Of a DNA stretch of 64,000 nucleotides, positions 9,423-24,836 are shown one piece after another. The stretch's first letter is position 1. Each line of letters begins with the position of its first letter. Position numbers and translations under genes: made by a program. This stretch comes from Corella eumyota (taxonomy: Eukaryota; Chordata; Ascidiacea; Phlebobranchia; Corellidae): assembly GCA_963082875.1 (NCBI GenBank), contig OY720101.1:4650001-4714000 (forward strand), in the 5' to 3' direction. The notes under the pieces were generated by a model, which had not been told where the DNA came from, ran no database searches, and was given only the letters and a program-made list of their open reading frames with translations.

Positions 9423-12400
9423 AAAAGATTTGACTAAATTTTAAAACAAAAATTTCTTCTTGTAGTGGTGTGATTATTATTTTTCAAATTTTTTTTTGTT
9501 AATTATATTAATTAATGGAATGTTTTAAATGTGTGAAAAAAATTGTACATAACACTTTAAATTTTGGTTGCAACACGTTACCCGTTAGTCAAGTAGATGC
9601 TTTGTTTTTTTTAAATTTTGAAGCGGTAATATTGCGACATTTATCAATTTGTTTTGTTTGCTTTAGTTGTATAAAAAAAAAATAGTAAACGTTAGTAATA
9701 AAAAATATTTCAGTTTAACTTAGTACAATCAGCACTTTAAGTTTTTGGAGAAAAAAATGTTAGCTTTAAACTTGATTTAGGCAACATGAGATTTAATCAC
9801 AAAAAAATTAAAAAAAAAGAGGTTTGTATTAGGAGAACTTTATACTTCTAGTTTACACATCTGTTATTCCCGATTGGCATTCAAAGTTACTCCATTTTCA
9901 CTTATGCACAAGTGGGCGATAGAGTTTTATCTTAAAAAGGTAATCAGTTTTTATATCTATATTTCGTTACTTGTGTAACTTGATTTTTTTAATTATTTTA
10001 GGTAGATTTGGCAATCATATTTGTTTGTTAATTAACATCGGTAGTGTGATAATAATATCACCATGTTTTTACGTTATTCCTAACAACTATCTGTACAAAT
10101 TTCTAATAAAGAAAAAAACAGCATGGGATAAATTTCGTTTTGAGCAGTTTCCATGATTTTGAATTGACTCAACAATTTTCCATGTTTTACGTAAAAAAAA
10201 TACTTAAAAATATTTTATAGCTTTTATGTTTGTTTAGGATGTTAATTAATTTTATTGAAAAATGTACTAAACCTCTATACTAGCAGACAAATATATTTTA
10301 AAAAACATATATTTTTAAATACGGTGCTGTTAAAAAAAAGGATGTCAAAAAAAATTAAATTACTACAGATTAGAAATGCTCTAATAACATTTATTATATT
10401 ATATTTAATACGGATATATAGAAACATAATTTTTTAGGTTTTCGTCCAAACAAACCGGCATTTAAATCTAACTCACATGGGAAATATAAATAGCTTTTCG
10501 TGTGTGGTTTGTCAAGTAAGGTGATATTACCGTTTGCTCCTTACCACCTACCTCGAAAACTTAACAACTATTTGATAAACATCAGAAACAAATAAAAACC
10601 ATAATTTGCAACTTTAGAATGATTTATTTTAACTTATGAACATTGTAGCATAGAAAACATAAACGTTGCCATGTCAAATAAAAGTACAAACAAGTTTTCG
10701 AACTTGTATGATCGTCCCCAGCTGCATTACAAGCTGTCTATCTTAACACGAAAACTAATTACAAAACCGCTAATGACTGTCTACGCGTGAGAGTTCAAAG
10801 TTCTTTGATTTTAAACCTGTCAGATTTTGAAGGCTAATGAGACAGTCACTCAGCAATTTAGCCCACTGCACGAAACTATTCTAACCAAATGCTAATCAGT
10901 GGGCTTGTTTGATCAGCAAGGTCAATTTTTTCTTTACTGGCTAAAACAACAAACCGCTAGATAATAGGCCTAATATGTTCTTCAGTGAAAGTGTTAATCT
11001 TTAGCCTTTATTAACTAATACCATAACAATATCTTGGAGTTGAATCTTTGAGGCTTGCCTGCTAAATAAGCAAAGTTCAAGTTGAGTAAAGACACCGACT
11101 TTAAAAAATGTTGCGTTTTAGAAGGCACACTTTTTCATGCGCTCCTTAATAGGGTATACAAAATATTACTCACGATTGTTATACGGTAATTAAGTTTTGG
11201 TCTACCAAATTCTGTTTTTATTTGCTTAGCTTCTGCAATAAATTATCATACTTGGGGTAATAACAACAGGTTATGTATTAACACGGTTGGATAGGGCAAT
11301 CGCGTACGTTTTTAAAAATAATGCAAAATTTATGATTTTGGACCAAAAAATATAAATAAAATTATACTTTTATTTTTTCAGTAAACTTTTATGTTAAGTT
11401 CATTTGCTTTAATTCTTCGCTGGTTTAGCCAGGAATTGATATCTGTGCGAATTCTTTCAATATCCGAGTCTTGTTGACTATGACCGTGAGATTGTCCAAG
11501 GCCTAAATCTATTCAATACTAACCTTTAAACTTGGCTTTGATCTCAAATAAAGACCAGTTTGTTGTGTTTTAAATAACGTGGGGTTAGGTGTGTCAAATT
11601 TTGTAAACAAAAATCAAGGTTAGATAATTTAGGCTTCATGTGAATAAGTATCGTATGATCTTACTGGATTTTAAAGCAAATAAGCCTTGCTTTTATTTCA
11701 AATGATCTGGAACGATGTAATGGTCTAGACGATTAAACTTCAATGATGTGAACAATTTAAAATATTTTAATAATAAAACTTATGCAACATGTGTAAATAT
11801 AGTTATATAAGATTAATAAACTTTTAAGTGTCATGTCCCTTACTCACAAAATACCGGTTGTTAGTTATAACACTGATTGACATTTTAACATGTATTGCGA
11901 CTTTTCTTTAAGGTGAAATGTTAGGAATTTGATTAATGTTATATTGGAAAATTTCTGTTTTTGTTAAGCGTGTCAGACAGTTGTCGCATGATGTCAGTAA
12001 ACACTCGCTGAATCAAAGCGTTCTCGCATTTCGTTCAAATTTATAAAAGCGCCATGTCGTTATTACAGGTTCCATTACACACTTGCTATTTTGCAAATGT
12101 CGTGTGTTGAATTTGTGCTGTTGTCTGTCTGTTTATGACGTCAACTATAATGTTGACAACAACAACAAGCGGCCAAGTGGAATTCCAACAAAATTGTGAC
12201 AAATTTCAATTACCAAAAGCAGTTTCATTTTCCAGGCCCGTGCATAATTTAATTAGAGTATTTGTCTTGACAAGAGGTGCTTATAATATGCGGCCACGTG
12301 TCCAAGTGCTGGAAAAAAAACTATTGTCAAACAACACTTCGTTTTTAAGGTTCTTGTAATGTAGCCACTTCAAGCTTTTCATTATACGCTGTTTGCGAAA

Positions 12401-15400
12401 TGCAATGTGTCAACACAGCTGTAAAAACTTTAAATCCTTACTCCCATTTGAACTTACTAATTGTAAAAGTTTAAACCATGTTCATAGCTCAGACAAAGTG
12501 ACGTATTAGCCTATGATTTGGCACCCAAGAATGTTTTGCAGACCCTGAAAAGCGCACTGGGTCGAAATTAGCGGAAAAATCGCAAGTAGAAAGTGTTTAT
12601 AATGACTGACTACCGCATGACGTTTTCATGTGTTCACTTTTCCTCGCTCCGTGTGATATAAGACATCATCTTTGTAATTGAGCACCAGTGTTTGTTTTGT
12701 AGAACGATTAGAGCATTAAAGCATAACAAACGCGAGCACTTTCGGGTGATGAAATCTTTTTTGGTCAGAGTTTAAAAATTTGCTTGGACCAATCTATCTT
12801 TGTACGTTTTAATCCGGGAAAATGGCCGCGAGCCGAGTTTGCCCGGAAAGTACAAGTGTGTTGCTAGCTTCTGCGTCACTAATACCGTTTAATTATGTGA
12901 TTTGCTACCGCCAAATTTAGCTGCGGTTTAAAATAAGATGTTTTAAATTAAATTTAACATTTATGTTAGAAAAAAGTCTTTCTTTAAGACAAAAAAGGTT
13001 TAAAAATATTTTTATGTTTGCTAATGTTGTGTGAATTCTTCCCAGGGCTTTTACTTGTTTTGTCATGCTTTTCGTGTTGTTTAAAAACACGCTTAGCTGA
13101 ATAAGTAAATGACCTTAGCTGTCGACATAACTCATTTACAAGACTGTGTAACCATAAACAGGTGCATGTTGCACACATTTTATCTTTGCAAAATTAGAAA
13201 ATTTATAAAGAGAAAAAACTTTGTTTTCGAAATTTTATTTTTTTAATGTTTTTGTCAAACGCTAGTGCAATAATTTTTTTTAATATGTAAAAGATAATAA
13301 CTGTTGGTGCACATGGACTGAGGTTAAAAAATACATATTGCTTTTACGCAGGTGTTTTACGGTTAAATATAAATATAGAATTTAATTATTAAGTTTACTA
13401 AACAGAACACTTTTAATCAGGAATATAAACCTCTAATTAGTAGGTGTGTTTATACGAGCAACTTTAAGCCGTTTTAACACAAGCTTTTGTGAGGTTTAGC
13501 TCATAAATATCCTGCGAAACATAAACAAACTTGTTTGACAACTGACAGGTTATTGTTTCCCTTTTTCGTATATTCTCTCCCGTCCACAGATGTCGCTAGA
13601 GTCACATAAGGTTAATCCGCTTAAGTATACGATCTTAGCATGTCCAATTGCCGGTTTGTCGTCCGCTCATTCGAAGTCAAATTTTCCGGTTAAGGTTAGT
13701 AATTTGGGAAGCAAACTAGCACTTTGCGGCCGCTAAATAAATTCGGCGCACGTGCCAACCGAGTAATGAGTGTGACCTGGGCCCGAACTAAGTTTATTCA
13801 CGCGTAGCACATATCAAGTAGAAGGCTACGAGGTGTTTGTTATCAAATCAAAACTCAGCATTCCGCCAGCGTGCCCAGGTGCGATACCGAGACGTGTAAT
13901 TTCCAACTTAGCCCGAAAAATCACTGGTTCTAAGCCTCGCCTTATAAACTAACACTTCTTCTTAGGGTCGAATATGTACGGCTTACACCCAGTGTGTTAC
14001 CAAGCGTTTGGTTTTGCTTCCGCTATAAGTTGATGTATAACGTCATCACTACCCAGTGCGTAATATCGTGGCATAAGCAGGATTACTGGCATTATTTACA
14101 ATCTGTATATATCTTGGGAATCCAGCGCACCTGGTCACTGGGTAAGGTTTGACAAAATAGTTTAGATGATTCACTAATAGTTTTACTGCGGCTAACAACA
14201 GCTGACTTTTCCATTTTTTACTTGGATTTTATTTTGTCCACATTAGGTTTTATTAGCTTGCAAATCCAGCTGGCTTTACGTTAAAGTCAACTCGATAGTC
14301 GATGGTAAATATTTCGGACATTTTTCTCATGGCCTCGTTTTTCAATGTCATTTCGTCCAAGATTTTCTTTTATCTCTAAACGACATTGAATCTGCTTGTA
14401 AACAACATACTTCACACTTTTTGACTGTTTTGTCAACACTTTTCTACGTTTTATCTTGAAGTTGTTAAGGTGAAATGCAGGCGTGAATTGTTCGTTTGAT
14501 TTTGTCAACAAATAAGTTTTCGTCCGTGCTGAATTGGGTTTAACTTATCTTGATATTTGCAAGGAAATATAAAACTTTAAACGTCACACTACTACAAAAC
14601 ATGTAAGAAAAGGGCAATTTCGGTAAATAAAAAACGTTTAACTCAATGCAGGCCTAAAAGAGAGATAATAAAAATAAATATTTTATTTATTATTAAAAAT
14701 AAATATTTTAAATATTGTACAATGGTAATAAAAAGTGTGTTTATAAATTACCCTGTTTTTTAAAGGCACAAACTGTAAACCATATATAGCAAGCGTTAAA
14801 CCATAATTTTAACTTCTGGGAAAGTCCGGATATATAAACATACAAATCCCCTTGTTTATAGGGTGGAGTGTCAATAAATAAACCCCTAACTTTAAAGGAT
14901 TAAACGTATTTTAAGAAATAAAAAAAATATTATAATTCTTGATCGAAGGAACTAAATAAGACAAGTAACAGGACAAACGATTTCCTTTTAACAATTTTTT
15001 AAAGTAAAATCACGTGATTTACGTTTCAACGATTTAGAAAAACAGACATCCTTAAATCTTTAAATTTTTGGTAAGTTTTAAAAGTGTGAGAATTTGGTTA
15101 AAAATTAATCCAAAAATTCTCCAAAATCTAGACAGATTTTTCAATTTTTTGTCACTAATATTTTCATGAGAACTCGACATTTCCCACCAATAAATACTTA
15201 CTGGAGATTACGTTTGTTAATATCCAAACCGGTAAAATAAATAAAATATGGTTTCGCTCTGATGACGTATATAAACATGACGTCATAACCTGATAGGAGA
15301 TCACCCACAAGGCTATTTTATCATAATAATGCCAACCGTGGCATAGATTAATGATATTTAGTTTGATACAGGTGAAAAAAGTAAATAAAGATTTTTAAAA

Positions 15401-18400
15401 GCTTAATGGTGTTTTTAGTTCAACATTGTTATCTTATTTAATTGTTTGCTGTTAGTTAACTTTTGTGGTTATTTGGATTTTAGTAAAATCTAAAAATGGG
15501 AATAACTTTTTCGTTTTTTTTTATCGTGACATATTTTTGCCAAGATAACGTTTTTTACGTAACAAAATACCGCGTAAGTTTTACGCAATCAAACGTTAGT
15601 TGTCGCCCCCGTTTTTGGCCACGCTTAATGCACCCATGACAATTTTCCTATTAATTCCACATCGCTAACATAAGTCGGATATTCCTTTGTAGCATGCGAC
15701 AAAAATGACGCAAATCTCAGGTAATCAAATCTTACCAGTAAGTGCTTGCCTGATTAGGCTAACTGGTCACTCGGAACATGTAAATGCCTTATGAAATCTA
15801 ACAAATAGCCTGTTTAGTTTAAGTGTTCATGTCAGTTAACAAATCATTGTAGCGATGTGTTATTTACATTTCAATGAGCACAAATTAACGCGGCGTTTAT
15901 AGATATACAATCTTAATTTATTGTCTACTATGGAGAATTATAAAACTATCAACAAAATGTTGTCATCATTTTTTTTGGAGTACGAAGTCGGGTTATAAAA
16001 AGGGTAAAACTTTCTCAGGGAACCGTGAATCACTTTTCTGTCTTTGAAAATGATTTATGATTATCAAAGATAAAGTTCACCCTAAACCCTAAAAATGATA
16101 ATCCACTTTGGCGTTTGTATTAAAAGATCATGACGTCATTCTTGGTTTTAAAATTACGTTTCCATTTATCGCTCTGGAAATTGATACTCAAAATAGTTGA
16201 AATTTAATGTCGTCGTTTATACCGGTTTAAGCCATGAATATGTGCCTCGAAAAGCCTTTGAAGTTATTCATGTTTTACCAAGTCTGACGTAACATGATTG
16301 TGTGTAAAAATCTAAAATGAGATAACTAATACAAATCTGTTTCGCTCAATGATTACTGTCATAACAATCGCACCACTTTGAATCGCTGACAATGAATATC
16401 TTCGACATCTTATCAACCGTCTACTTGTAAAAAATTCCACAGCATATTGTTACTTAGTAACAGATAAACAGTTAAAAATACCATCCATGTTTTAGGTATA
16501 CTGTAATTGGTTATGTAATTTCTCAAAAAATATTTAGGATTTTTGCTCCAACAAATATGTTTACATGTATAACAATTGCATTCTCACTATTTGTTAATAA
16601 CAACTTGTCAGTTTACGTGTTTAAAAACAACTTTGTCAATGTAAACTCCGTCGAAAGTTAGCAGGGATCAATTAACTTGCCGACCCATTATTTTAAGCGC
16701 AAAACTTTGTGTTCCTAAACTGTTAGACAGGTTGATATTAACATGAGAAGCAATTAAGGTCGACCAGTTCCATGCTCGAGCAAGGATGGTATTAGTCGCT
16801 GATTCGTGTTGTTTTAGGCATACTTACTGTCACCCTCTTATCACACATCCTTGACAAATCTTGTTCACTTAGTTTGACTCCTTGAAAGCAACCAGTTAAA
16901 TACTAAAAGAAGCTCCGCACGCAAAGCTATGCCGACATTCCACAACGTGTTATGTGGGATTTCAAATACCCTGGCTCATGTGTTTTATACAAAACGTCAC
17001 AAACCTTTTTTAAAAGCAAAAATACAAGTTGTGATAATAACTTCAAGTATCTAAAGGCAAAAATATTAATATTGATAGTTTAAGATTATAATTTTCTTTA
17101 AATCATGGCCTTAGTTAAAATTCCTTAAAAATTTTGTCAGTTCCAAATCGATTACGTCAGAGGCTTCTGAGTTATTTAGTTTCACTTTATTTCGAATTCA
17201 GTCTAATCCCGAGATCGATTTCAATGTCTAAAAACAACAACTTTTCGTCGTACGGTCACAATGCATATCAGGTTGTTTCGTAAACCTTAGTTCCACAAAC
17301 AGTCTGAGGCACTATTTAATGCATTAAAATCTTAGGTTTACGCGACTGTAAAAACACAGACGGTTTTTTTTGCGACGATCTTCCGTTTCCATGCATTTTC
17401 TTCAAACAAGCTCCAATTCCTCTTAAGTTCAAAGCTTTATTTGATGTTAAATTAACTAAACTAAACATTGCATCAGCTGAATAATTACTAAATTGTAATC
17501 AGGATATCACGGTAATATCCTGTTAAAATTAACCGTATTTTGTTTAAATAAGGAGAATCAGTTTTGTGGCATTTAAGTGGCTAGATGTCGCCAAAACTAG
17601 CCATGACGTAAAGGACACTGGACATTGATGCCATTGATAATGACCATACGTCCAAACTTGGAAAACTCTGTCGCCAATTCAATGACCAACTATCTAATGT
17701 TGTCCATTGCAAAGTATTTGATTACGGGGTTGATATAAAAATAGTTATTTTAATTTAATTACATATTGATCAGGGCAATATCAAATATTTTAATCGACCA
17801 TTAGCGTCTTTGGCCAATTGACCTTTTTTTCGTGATGTCAATTGCTCTACTCCTAAAATATCCGGCACTTACATAAAAACAATTACAATTCGATCAAAAA
17901 AATGATCATTTTATTAAGATTGATGTCACAACTTCTGTTGAAGTAATGTCGTATTCATTGTTCAGTCAGTTCAATTATGACATCACAAGTACAGCATTGT
18001 TGCGTTGTTTATTTCCGTTCGAACCATTTGGATTTTAACCACGAGGACGCTGGGTTCGATTTCAGCGGTAAACAAAAATGCTTCCGAATTTTGACCCCGA
18101 CTATTGTAGAGTGTTTCTTATTCTTACAGAGTAAACTCACCTACGAAAACCACAAGTCTATTTGCAAAATAAATCATAGACCAGTTCGCACCTGTTACGT
18201 GTGTACAAAATTGTATCACTTTAAACTAATGTTAGTTTTAGAACAATTGTTACTTGTTGTTTAGTGTCGAAAGGGAACACCGCAAAATGTCGACCGTTAC
18301 CGTTTTGTAAGTTCAATTAAGTTTGCATTCAAACAAAAATTATTTTCAAAATCTGTCCTCGTATTTTTTCCCGTTTTAACAATAAACCTAAAAATACCAG

Positions 18401-21400
18401 CTGTAGATTTTTTTCCCAAAATATTTTGGCGCCTTTTTTTCATCACGTGACACAAAACACATTAAGTTGTGCTGTGAACACTCAAATAGTGCAACGCAAA
18501 ACTATGCAGGTCAAGGGATTACGTTTGTCATAATATTTGTCCTCTACGAACCTTGTTTATTTCTTAGTTTGAAAATATTTCAAAGTTTTGTCTTTATGTT
18601 GATTGACCAGTGCAAGCTGTGGGTGTTTTAATGCCAAATATCTTAACCGCTTTACTACGAAATACATTTTAAAGGGGAAAACCATTTGGCAAATGTAGCA
18701 AATTAATATTGCATGGAATAGTATTTTCGCATATCACTAAAAACCTTTTGAACAAATGCAAATATACTCAAAACTAAGAAATACATTTTACCAATATTTT
18801 GATAAACACTTTTTTAAAATTAAGGGGCCTTATTCAAGATTAGGGTAATAAAAATTTCCTGTGGCAATTTATATTCTTAAGCGACACCGTGTGACTCTTG
18901 CACAAACAGACTGATTAATGACCACCCGACTGGTCAAGGTTTCGGTCATTTTCGTTCATTGATGGTCGTTAATGTAGCGGCAAATGGTGACGAATTACTT
19001 TTTAATTGCACCACATTTGCTATCAAAATATCTTGCAAACATGACACTAGCGAATTTTCTTTTAAGTTACTTTTACTTGAATGGTAAGATTAGACCATTA
19101 CATTTAGTGGAATGCTTTTAAACTTAGTGTTATGCAAGAAAATCTAATGGCCATCCATTATAGGGATTTTGTTCTGTTTTCTCATAACTTTAAGCAGTTA
19201 ATCATAGCATAAAAATGCAAGTTTGAGAGTTGGTTTGGTAAACATTTTTGCAAACAATTGTGCCTTTGACCATCCTAGTTTAACTCAGGGTCGCACTGAA
19301 ATTAAAAGATACGCAATGTTGACAGCTTAAGTTCTCTGTGGGTTTTTATGGGATTTCATAATTATTACCTTCAGCAAAATGATTGATCCGATGCCAAGGA
19401 AATTGAATCCTTCTTCGCTAGGCTAAACACAAGCTGCTGTCATGCACCTGCTGGTAATCTACATAAGTATGCCGCACCAAGGCCGGTTCATTAGGACTTT
19501 AACAGTCCATACACGAGCCTTGCCTTTGCATGCAACCAGTTGTAGTTATTTTAGGTATATTTATCTTGTAAAATGCGTGCGTGCAGCCCCGAAACGCCAA
19601 ATGTTTCCGTTTTAACTTGTTGTTCACGAAATTGGTTTATTTGTTGTGGGTAAGCTTAGCTGGGGATGATCTATGTTCTTAACGACAGTTTATTGAATTT
19701 TTATTTTGTGTACTGAAACATACCTGTTTAAAGGTTATTTTATTTCGGTGTGCTTAAAAAAAGTATATACAATGTTGTTATATACTTCGGTCGATGTGTT
19801 TGTTTAATGTTATTTTTATATCATTTTGTAGCTATCGTTATTTTTATGCAAGTTAATTGGTCATTTCATCTTACATTCATCTTGTACATTTCAACTCTTT
19901 AAGCCATTGTTTTTATTTTTAATCTGAAAAACAAATAATTAGGGACAAAGTTGATGGGGCTTTTATGCGTCGGTGGTCGACTGTGAGAAAGCTATTTGTA
20001 ACCTAACACCAGCCTGAACATTCCCTCGGCAGAAGTCAGCCTTTCCCAGTAAAGTTTTGCGACAACAGACATCGAGAATTACCGGTAAGCTTCCCCGGTA
20101 TAAATACCCGCCCTTTTCTTTTTTTGATTTATGCTCCAGAGTTATGGAGTATGACGAAAAATTAACCTTTCTATTCCGGCATCTGCTTGTGTGGCGGTTA
20201 CATTACGTAGGCCGTGAGAACCAGACTTGCCAGCTTTAATATCCAGCGATTTGTCATAACAATGCAGCGCAACACATCACTCTTTTAAGTTTGGAAAGCT
20301 TAAAATAATGTTTATTCAACGAACAAAAGCGCTGAGTAACGTGACACTACCCTACCTCATCCTGTATATAGTAACCTGATCTCGTGTACGTTTTCACCGG
20401 GCTTAGTGCGATTTTAACCGTCAATCTAACGCAAGGTAAGCTCCGTATTTATCCAATGCATTCCTAAGTAATGACACTATTAAACCGGGGGTACCCGATA
20501 GTGTGAATATCAAACAAGAGGTGTAGATTGTCGTTTGTTTTAGGCGCTTATTGATTTGTTTTCGTATCACATGTTTCTGAGTTGTCGTTATCGGATTGTC
20601 TTCAAATCGCAATTGTTGCCAAATAAAGGCTTGAAGAGTTGGGTGTTCTTATCTATTGTGGGACAAATTTCCGATCAAAAGAAATAATTGTTAATTGACT
20701 TAACCGGCATGCTTTGCCAATCGATCGCTGGGAAATATCATAATAGTAATTGAAGAGCTCTTCTTTGGTGAAGTTGTGAGATAATGAAGTGTTTAATCAA
20801 AAAACTTGTATTGTCCTCTATTTCTTCTCAAGGATCTCGGCTTGTTGCGAGTTTATGTAAGGCGGTATGCCCTAAAACAACTAACAACACTGTTGGTGTT
20901 GCGTTGGCCTTTCAAACACCGAAAACAAAATCACACAAGCGGTCAACACCTGGCTTGAACATACTTGTCACCTTCAGTACAAGCTTCAGTCTTGTTTTGT
21001 TTATTGTGTTTTAATAGAGTGGACGCGTGAAATATCTGAGCTGGTTTCCTAGATGATTTCAAAGTTTACCCCGTGTGAAAAAGATATGGAATTTAATTTG
21101 CCTATATATTATGCTAGACTATGTTACGAAATCACGTATGCTATACAATTATAACAAAACGTCATGTGCTTTTAACAAATGGAAAATGATATTTTTTCGG
21201 CAAATTATGATGTCATAAATTCTTTGGAAAAATTTAAAGAATTTTTCTCACATTTCCATCCAACTTACTTGGGTGTAACGCCCTTAAGATTCCCCTGTTT
21301 GTTATTTTAATGACAAAAATAAAGCCTTTAAAATTACATCCATTACAAATGTTCGTGACTATAAATAGGCAACACAAAATCAGACAAGGTAATAACCATT

Positions 21401-23496
21401 CCGTTACATTAGCTGGCGTCCTAGATAGCATATCTACGAATATCACAGTTTGCTAAAATAAAATATGATTGACAACTTACCAACACATTCCACTTATTTG
21501 GTGGCTAGACTTTAACATGCTATTTTGCTCACACAAAAGACCTTGCTCTAATGTGGTTTGTAAAAAATGAAAATAAATTTTTAGGATGTCAAAAGTCTTG
21601 TACCATACAGGGCTTAACCCTGTTTATAATAGTCGCCTGTAGTTCTAAGTAAAACAGGGGTCACTGTGTGTTTAACCCCAAGTGGTAACTGCACATTTTT
21701 TGGGTATTTGCCACAACATTTTGAAGTCGTTTCGGTTCCTTTGGATTTAGAAAGGTTAATGATTTTTTGCTTAGCTGCTGGCGCCATTTTGTCAAATAAA
21801 GAAGAAAAATAAGCTGACAAGATTTTGTTTTGGTGAAGGGACTGGGTTTTTAAAATTAAGAAATTCCTGCACGTTTTTAAAAACTGTAAAAATGTACAAG
21901 ACAACGAAGAATTGCTACATTTTTACATGTTTTGCCAGTCAGCAATTTAAACAATTAAAATAATTTTTAAACATTAACTAAGATTGGTCATTGCGTTATT
22001 TGCTTATCACCCTAATCGTTGGACAATTAAAAATTAATTCAAAAACTAAATATTTGTTTACTGCTTAATGTGTATTTTAGTAAAACGAAAGGTCGCCGAA
22101 CGCAGCCTACGCAAAACTAATTCCACTTTAGTAATAGGTTCGCTTACAAACATTAGGCTTCGATAATAATGATGATGAATGTGATCTTCTAAAAGCTGTT
22201 TGCTTTTGAATTAAGTTATTTTACATCTTCGTTGAATCACCTGTTTCCGTGTGTGCTAAGTCAAGTAGGAAAATAACCATTTGCGGGCCGTGGGCTGGTA
22301 TTTGCGCGCACAATTTGTTGACAAAAATTTACCCAAACAAATTTTGCACCCATTGGCAAAATCCAACAAATTAGCAATCCATCTTCTGTAGTGTATATGT
22401 CTAATTTCTTGGCCTATTGCTTTAAATTCTAGTCAAGAACGCGTATCGCAATATCCTGGCTAGCAAATTATTTTAGTTTCAACAGCAAATCAAATTAGAG
22501 ACCCAAACAACGGTCAGCTGTTTTATTTTAGCTGAAGTACCAGCGGTTTCCTTACATGGGTCTTACAAACTGCCCAGCTGAATATTTTAAATATTTTTAA
22601 TTTTAAGCATATAATTTTAGAAATTTTGTAATATGGTAATGTTCAAAAAAATGTCAGGAACATTTTTATTTTAATTTATAAATTTGTGTTTTTTTTTAAT
22701 AATAAACTGTTGTGCTTTGAAGAAAACTGTGATAAACACAAAAGTGAACAATGTCCCAGATTTTCTCAATTTTAAACAAATCCTTTTTTATTGTACCGAA
22801 ATATTAAAACTCGCTGGAAATAAAAGCGCTTTTAGAAACTAAATTAGATTTTATCAAAACATTGCGACGATTATAGCGACCTTTTTGGCAATTTTCCTTT
22901 GAAGTTTTTTCCACCTTCCAATATCCAATTATGCTCTATTAGGACTAATACCAACGATTTAAAAAAAAACGGTAAAAGGCAATTTGGAAATAGTTCGTTT
23001 TGCTTCGTTTAAATAAAGGAAATGCCCGAGATTTTTACTAATTTTTACCCTAAAAGTCAATTATAGAAAACCCTGTTTTAATGGCTCGGAAAACGCCACC
23101 TGGCTTTCTTAAAACAGGTGCTTGACGTCATTACTATCGCTACAGCTAAATCGCGATGAAGGATGTTTTATTATTTGTAAACAATAGAAACCGAACATGT
23201 TTGTTTTTCGCGGTTCAGAGTTCCGCTGTGATTTTTGGGGTAAAAAGATTTGCGTTTTAAAAACAGCTGTTATCAATTAAGGTTTAGGCAGAGTTTAATC
23301 AGTCCTAGGAATCGTTTTTTCAGCTCGGTCGCCTTCTTTGAAACTGTTTAGTAAACATATTTCTTTCCGGCTGATTCCCACTTGGCGGTTGCTAAAAATT
23401 TTTTACTCCGTTTACTCAGCTTCGACCATTAATCCGCGCTCTCCACTTTCGGATCGTTTCGAGTTGTTGTTTCGTCGAATCAAAAACCCGCCAGGT

Positions 23497-23525
23497 CACG
23501 TGATCGATCTTCCTCAGGTCACGTG
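23497..23525. promoter_or_regulatory. Paired CACGTG E-boxes
   Basis: Two GGTCACGTGA-type sites lie at 23497-23502 and 23520-23525, 17 bases apart. A similar pair with a 16-base gap lies at 28217-28244. CACGTG is the core bound by class-B bHLH and bHLH-ZIP factors (Myc/Max, USF, MITF). Function here is inferred only from motif pairing. Confidence 0.4.
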
Positions 23526-24836
23526 ACGGAAGCGCTTAGTGGCAGACAGGCTCGGATCAGTGCCTGGGAGTTTTCGCGTCAAGACAAACATTTTTCTAAC
23601 ATAACCGAGAAGGGAAAAAGCGAAATGTAAACAGCATGAGGACATTTATCTTATCTGGGCATGTTAACCCCCCTACATTGATCGATCTTTGTGGAAACTG
23701 TGACCACCCGCACTTAACTTGCGACCGTGGAGATAAATGGATTAATCCTCAACTGTGAAGAAATTAAACAAACAAGAACTATTCAAACTGATAAAGACAA
23801 AATTCAATAAAAAAAACACAAAAAATATGTAAATAAGATTTTCACAATCCTAATTTAATCATACTGTTTTGCTTTGAAGAAAACTTTGTTTTTTTGTTAA
23901 AAAATTTTGTTAGAAATATGTTTTGTTTTTACAAATATACTAAAGACATTACAGACATTTAAAATTTTCAATACTGCAATAAAATTGAATCTTATTTAAC
24001 ATTTAAATTAAAGCTTGTAGCGGAATTCGTGCTTTGTTTTTTGCGGTTTTATAGAAAATCGTTTTTGTTGCCTAATATGCTGCAAGCTTGTTTGGTGTTA
24101 AGCAAAAGCGAACAAGTGCACGCCTTAACAATGTAAAGCGTTTTACAAAAGTTAGCCTTTGCTTAAGTGGCTTAATGGTATAAGAAAATAACAAGTACAT
24201 TTAATCTATAGGTATAGCATAAGAATTAAAGCTAGTTGTTCCTTTTTAACCCCAATCGAGATAATGACCTTTACTTTGGTTCAGTTCTGATAATATAAAA
24301 CTGCAATGCGATAGCCAGTTTCTGGCCGAGGTCATGGCCTTTACATGTTTTGCAGTTAGCCAGTTAGCTAATGCGCATTGACCCTAACCTTGCGACATTG
24401 TAACACTCCCCCTGATAATTAGGAAGCGTCGAGTTATGTATGAAGATAAGGAATACGGTCCGGATATGTTAGCTGTAAAGTAAGTCGTGTTTTAATCTGT
24501 ACAGATCGATTAGGCCACCTAGGACTTGGTAAAACTATTCCGAACGGCGGACACTCGACCGACTGACCAGCAGCAGCTGTATATGGATCAAATGCACTAA
24601 CTGTCACAGGCTTGCAGGTGAGGCGTGTTTCCTTTTGTTCTTATCAGCAAATGTTTTGTTATGACCTGTCACGACTAATGTACGACCTTGTACAAAAAGT
24701 AGTTTTGTCAGAAAATTCCATAATTGTTAGTCAGGGACCGGCTCAAACACCAATGAGTGATATATTACATTTTTATGCAATAGTTAATCAACCGTTCTAA
24801 ATATTATTTGATGTGTAAAAATATGTAACAATCATT

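Larger units (their letters stand above)
7085..9690 (+). repeat. Tandem duplication unit C
   Basis: The left part aligns with 1735-2805 and the right part with 3100-5160, so this unit links the two others and shows the full order of a repeat unit: flank, promoter, five exons, 3' flank. It is interrupted by a 265-bp insertion. Confidence 0.75.

Noticed and set aside
9971-10437. Two small Lys/Ile-rich open frames
   Set aside because: Composition reflects AT-rich DNA; no splice context or homology to the sushi family exons.
12042-12165. TATAAAA followed by an ATG with a hydrophobic stretch
   Set aside because: The frame closes after 13 codons and no downstream exon joins to it, so a gene start is not supported.
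17985-18060. tRNA-like B box (GGGTTCGATTTC)
   Set aside because: No A box at suitable spacing and no cloverleaf; a decayed SINE or chance.
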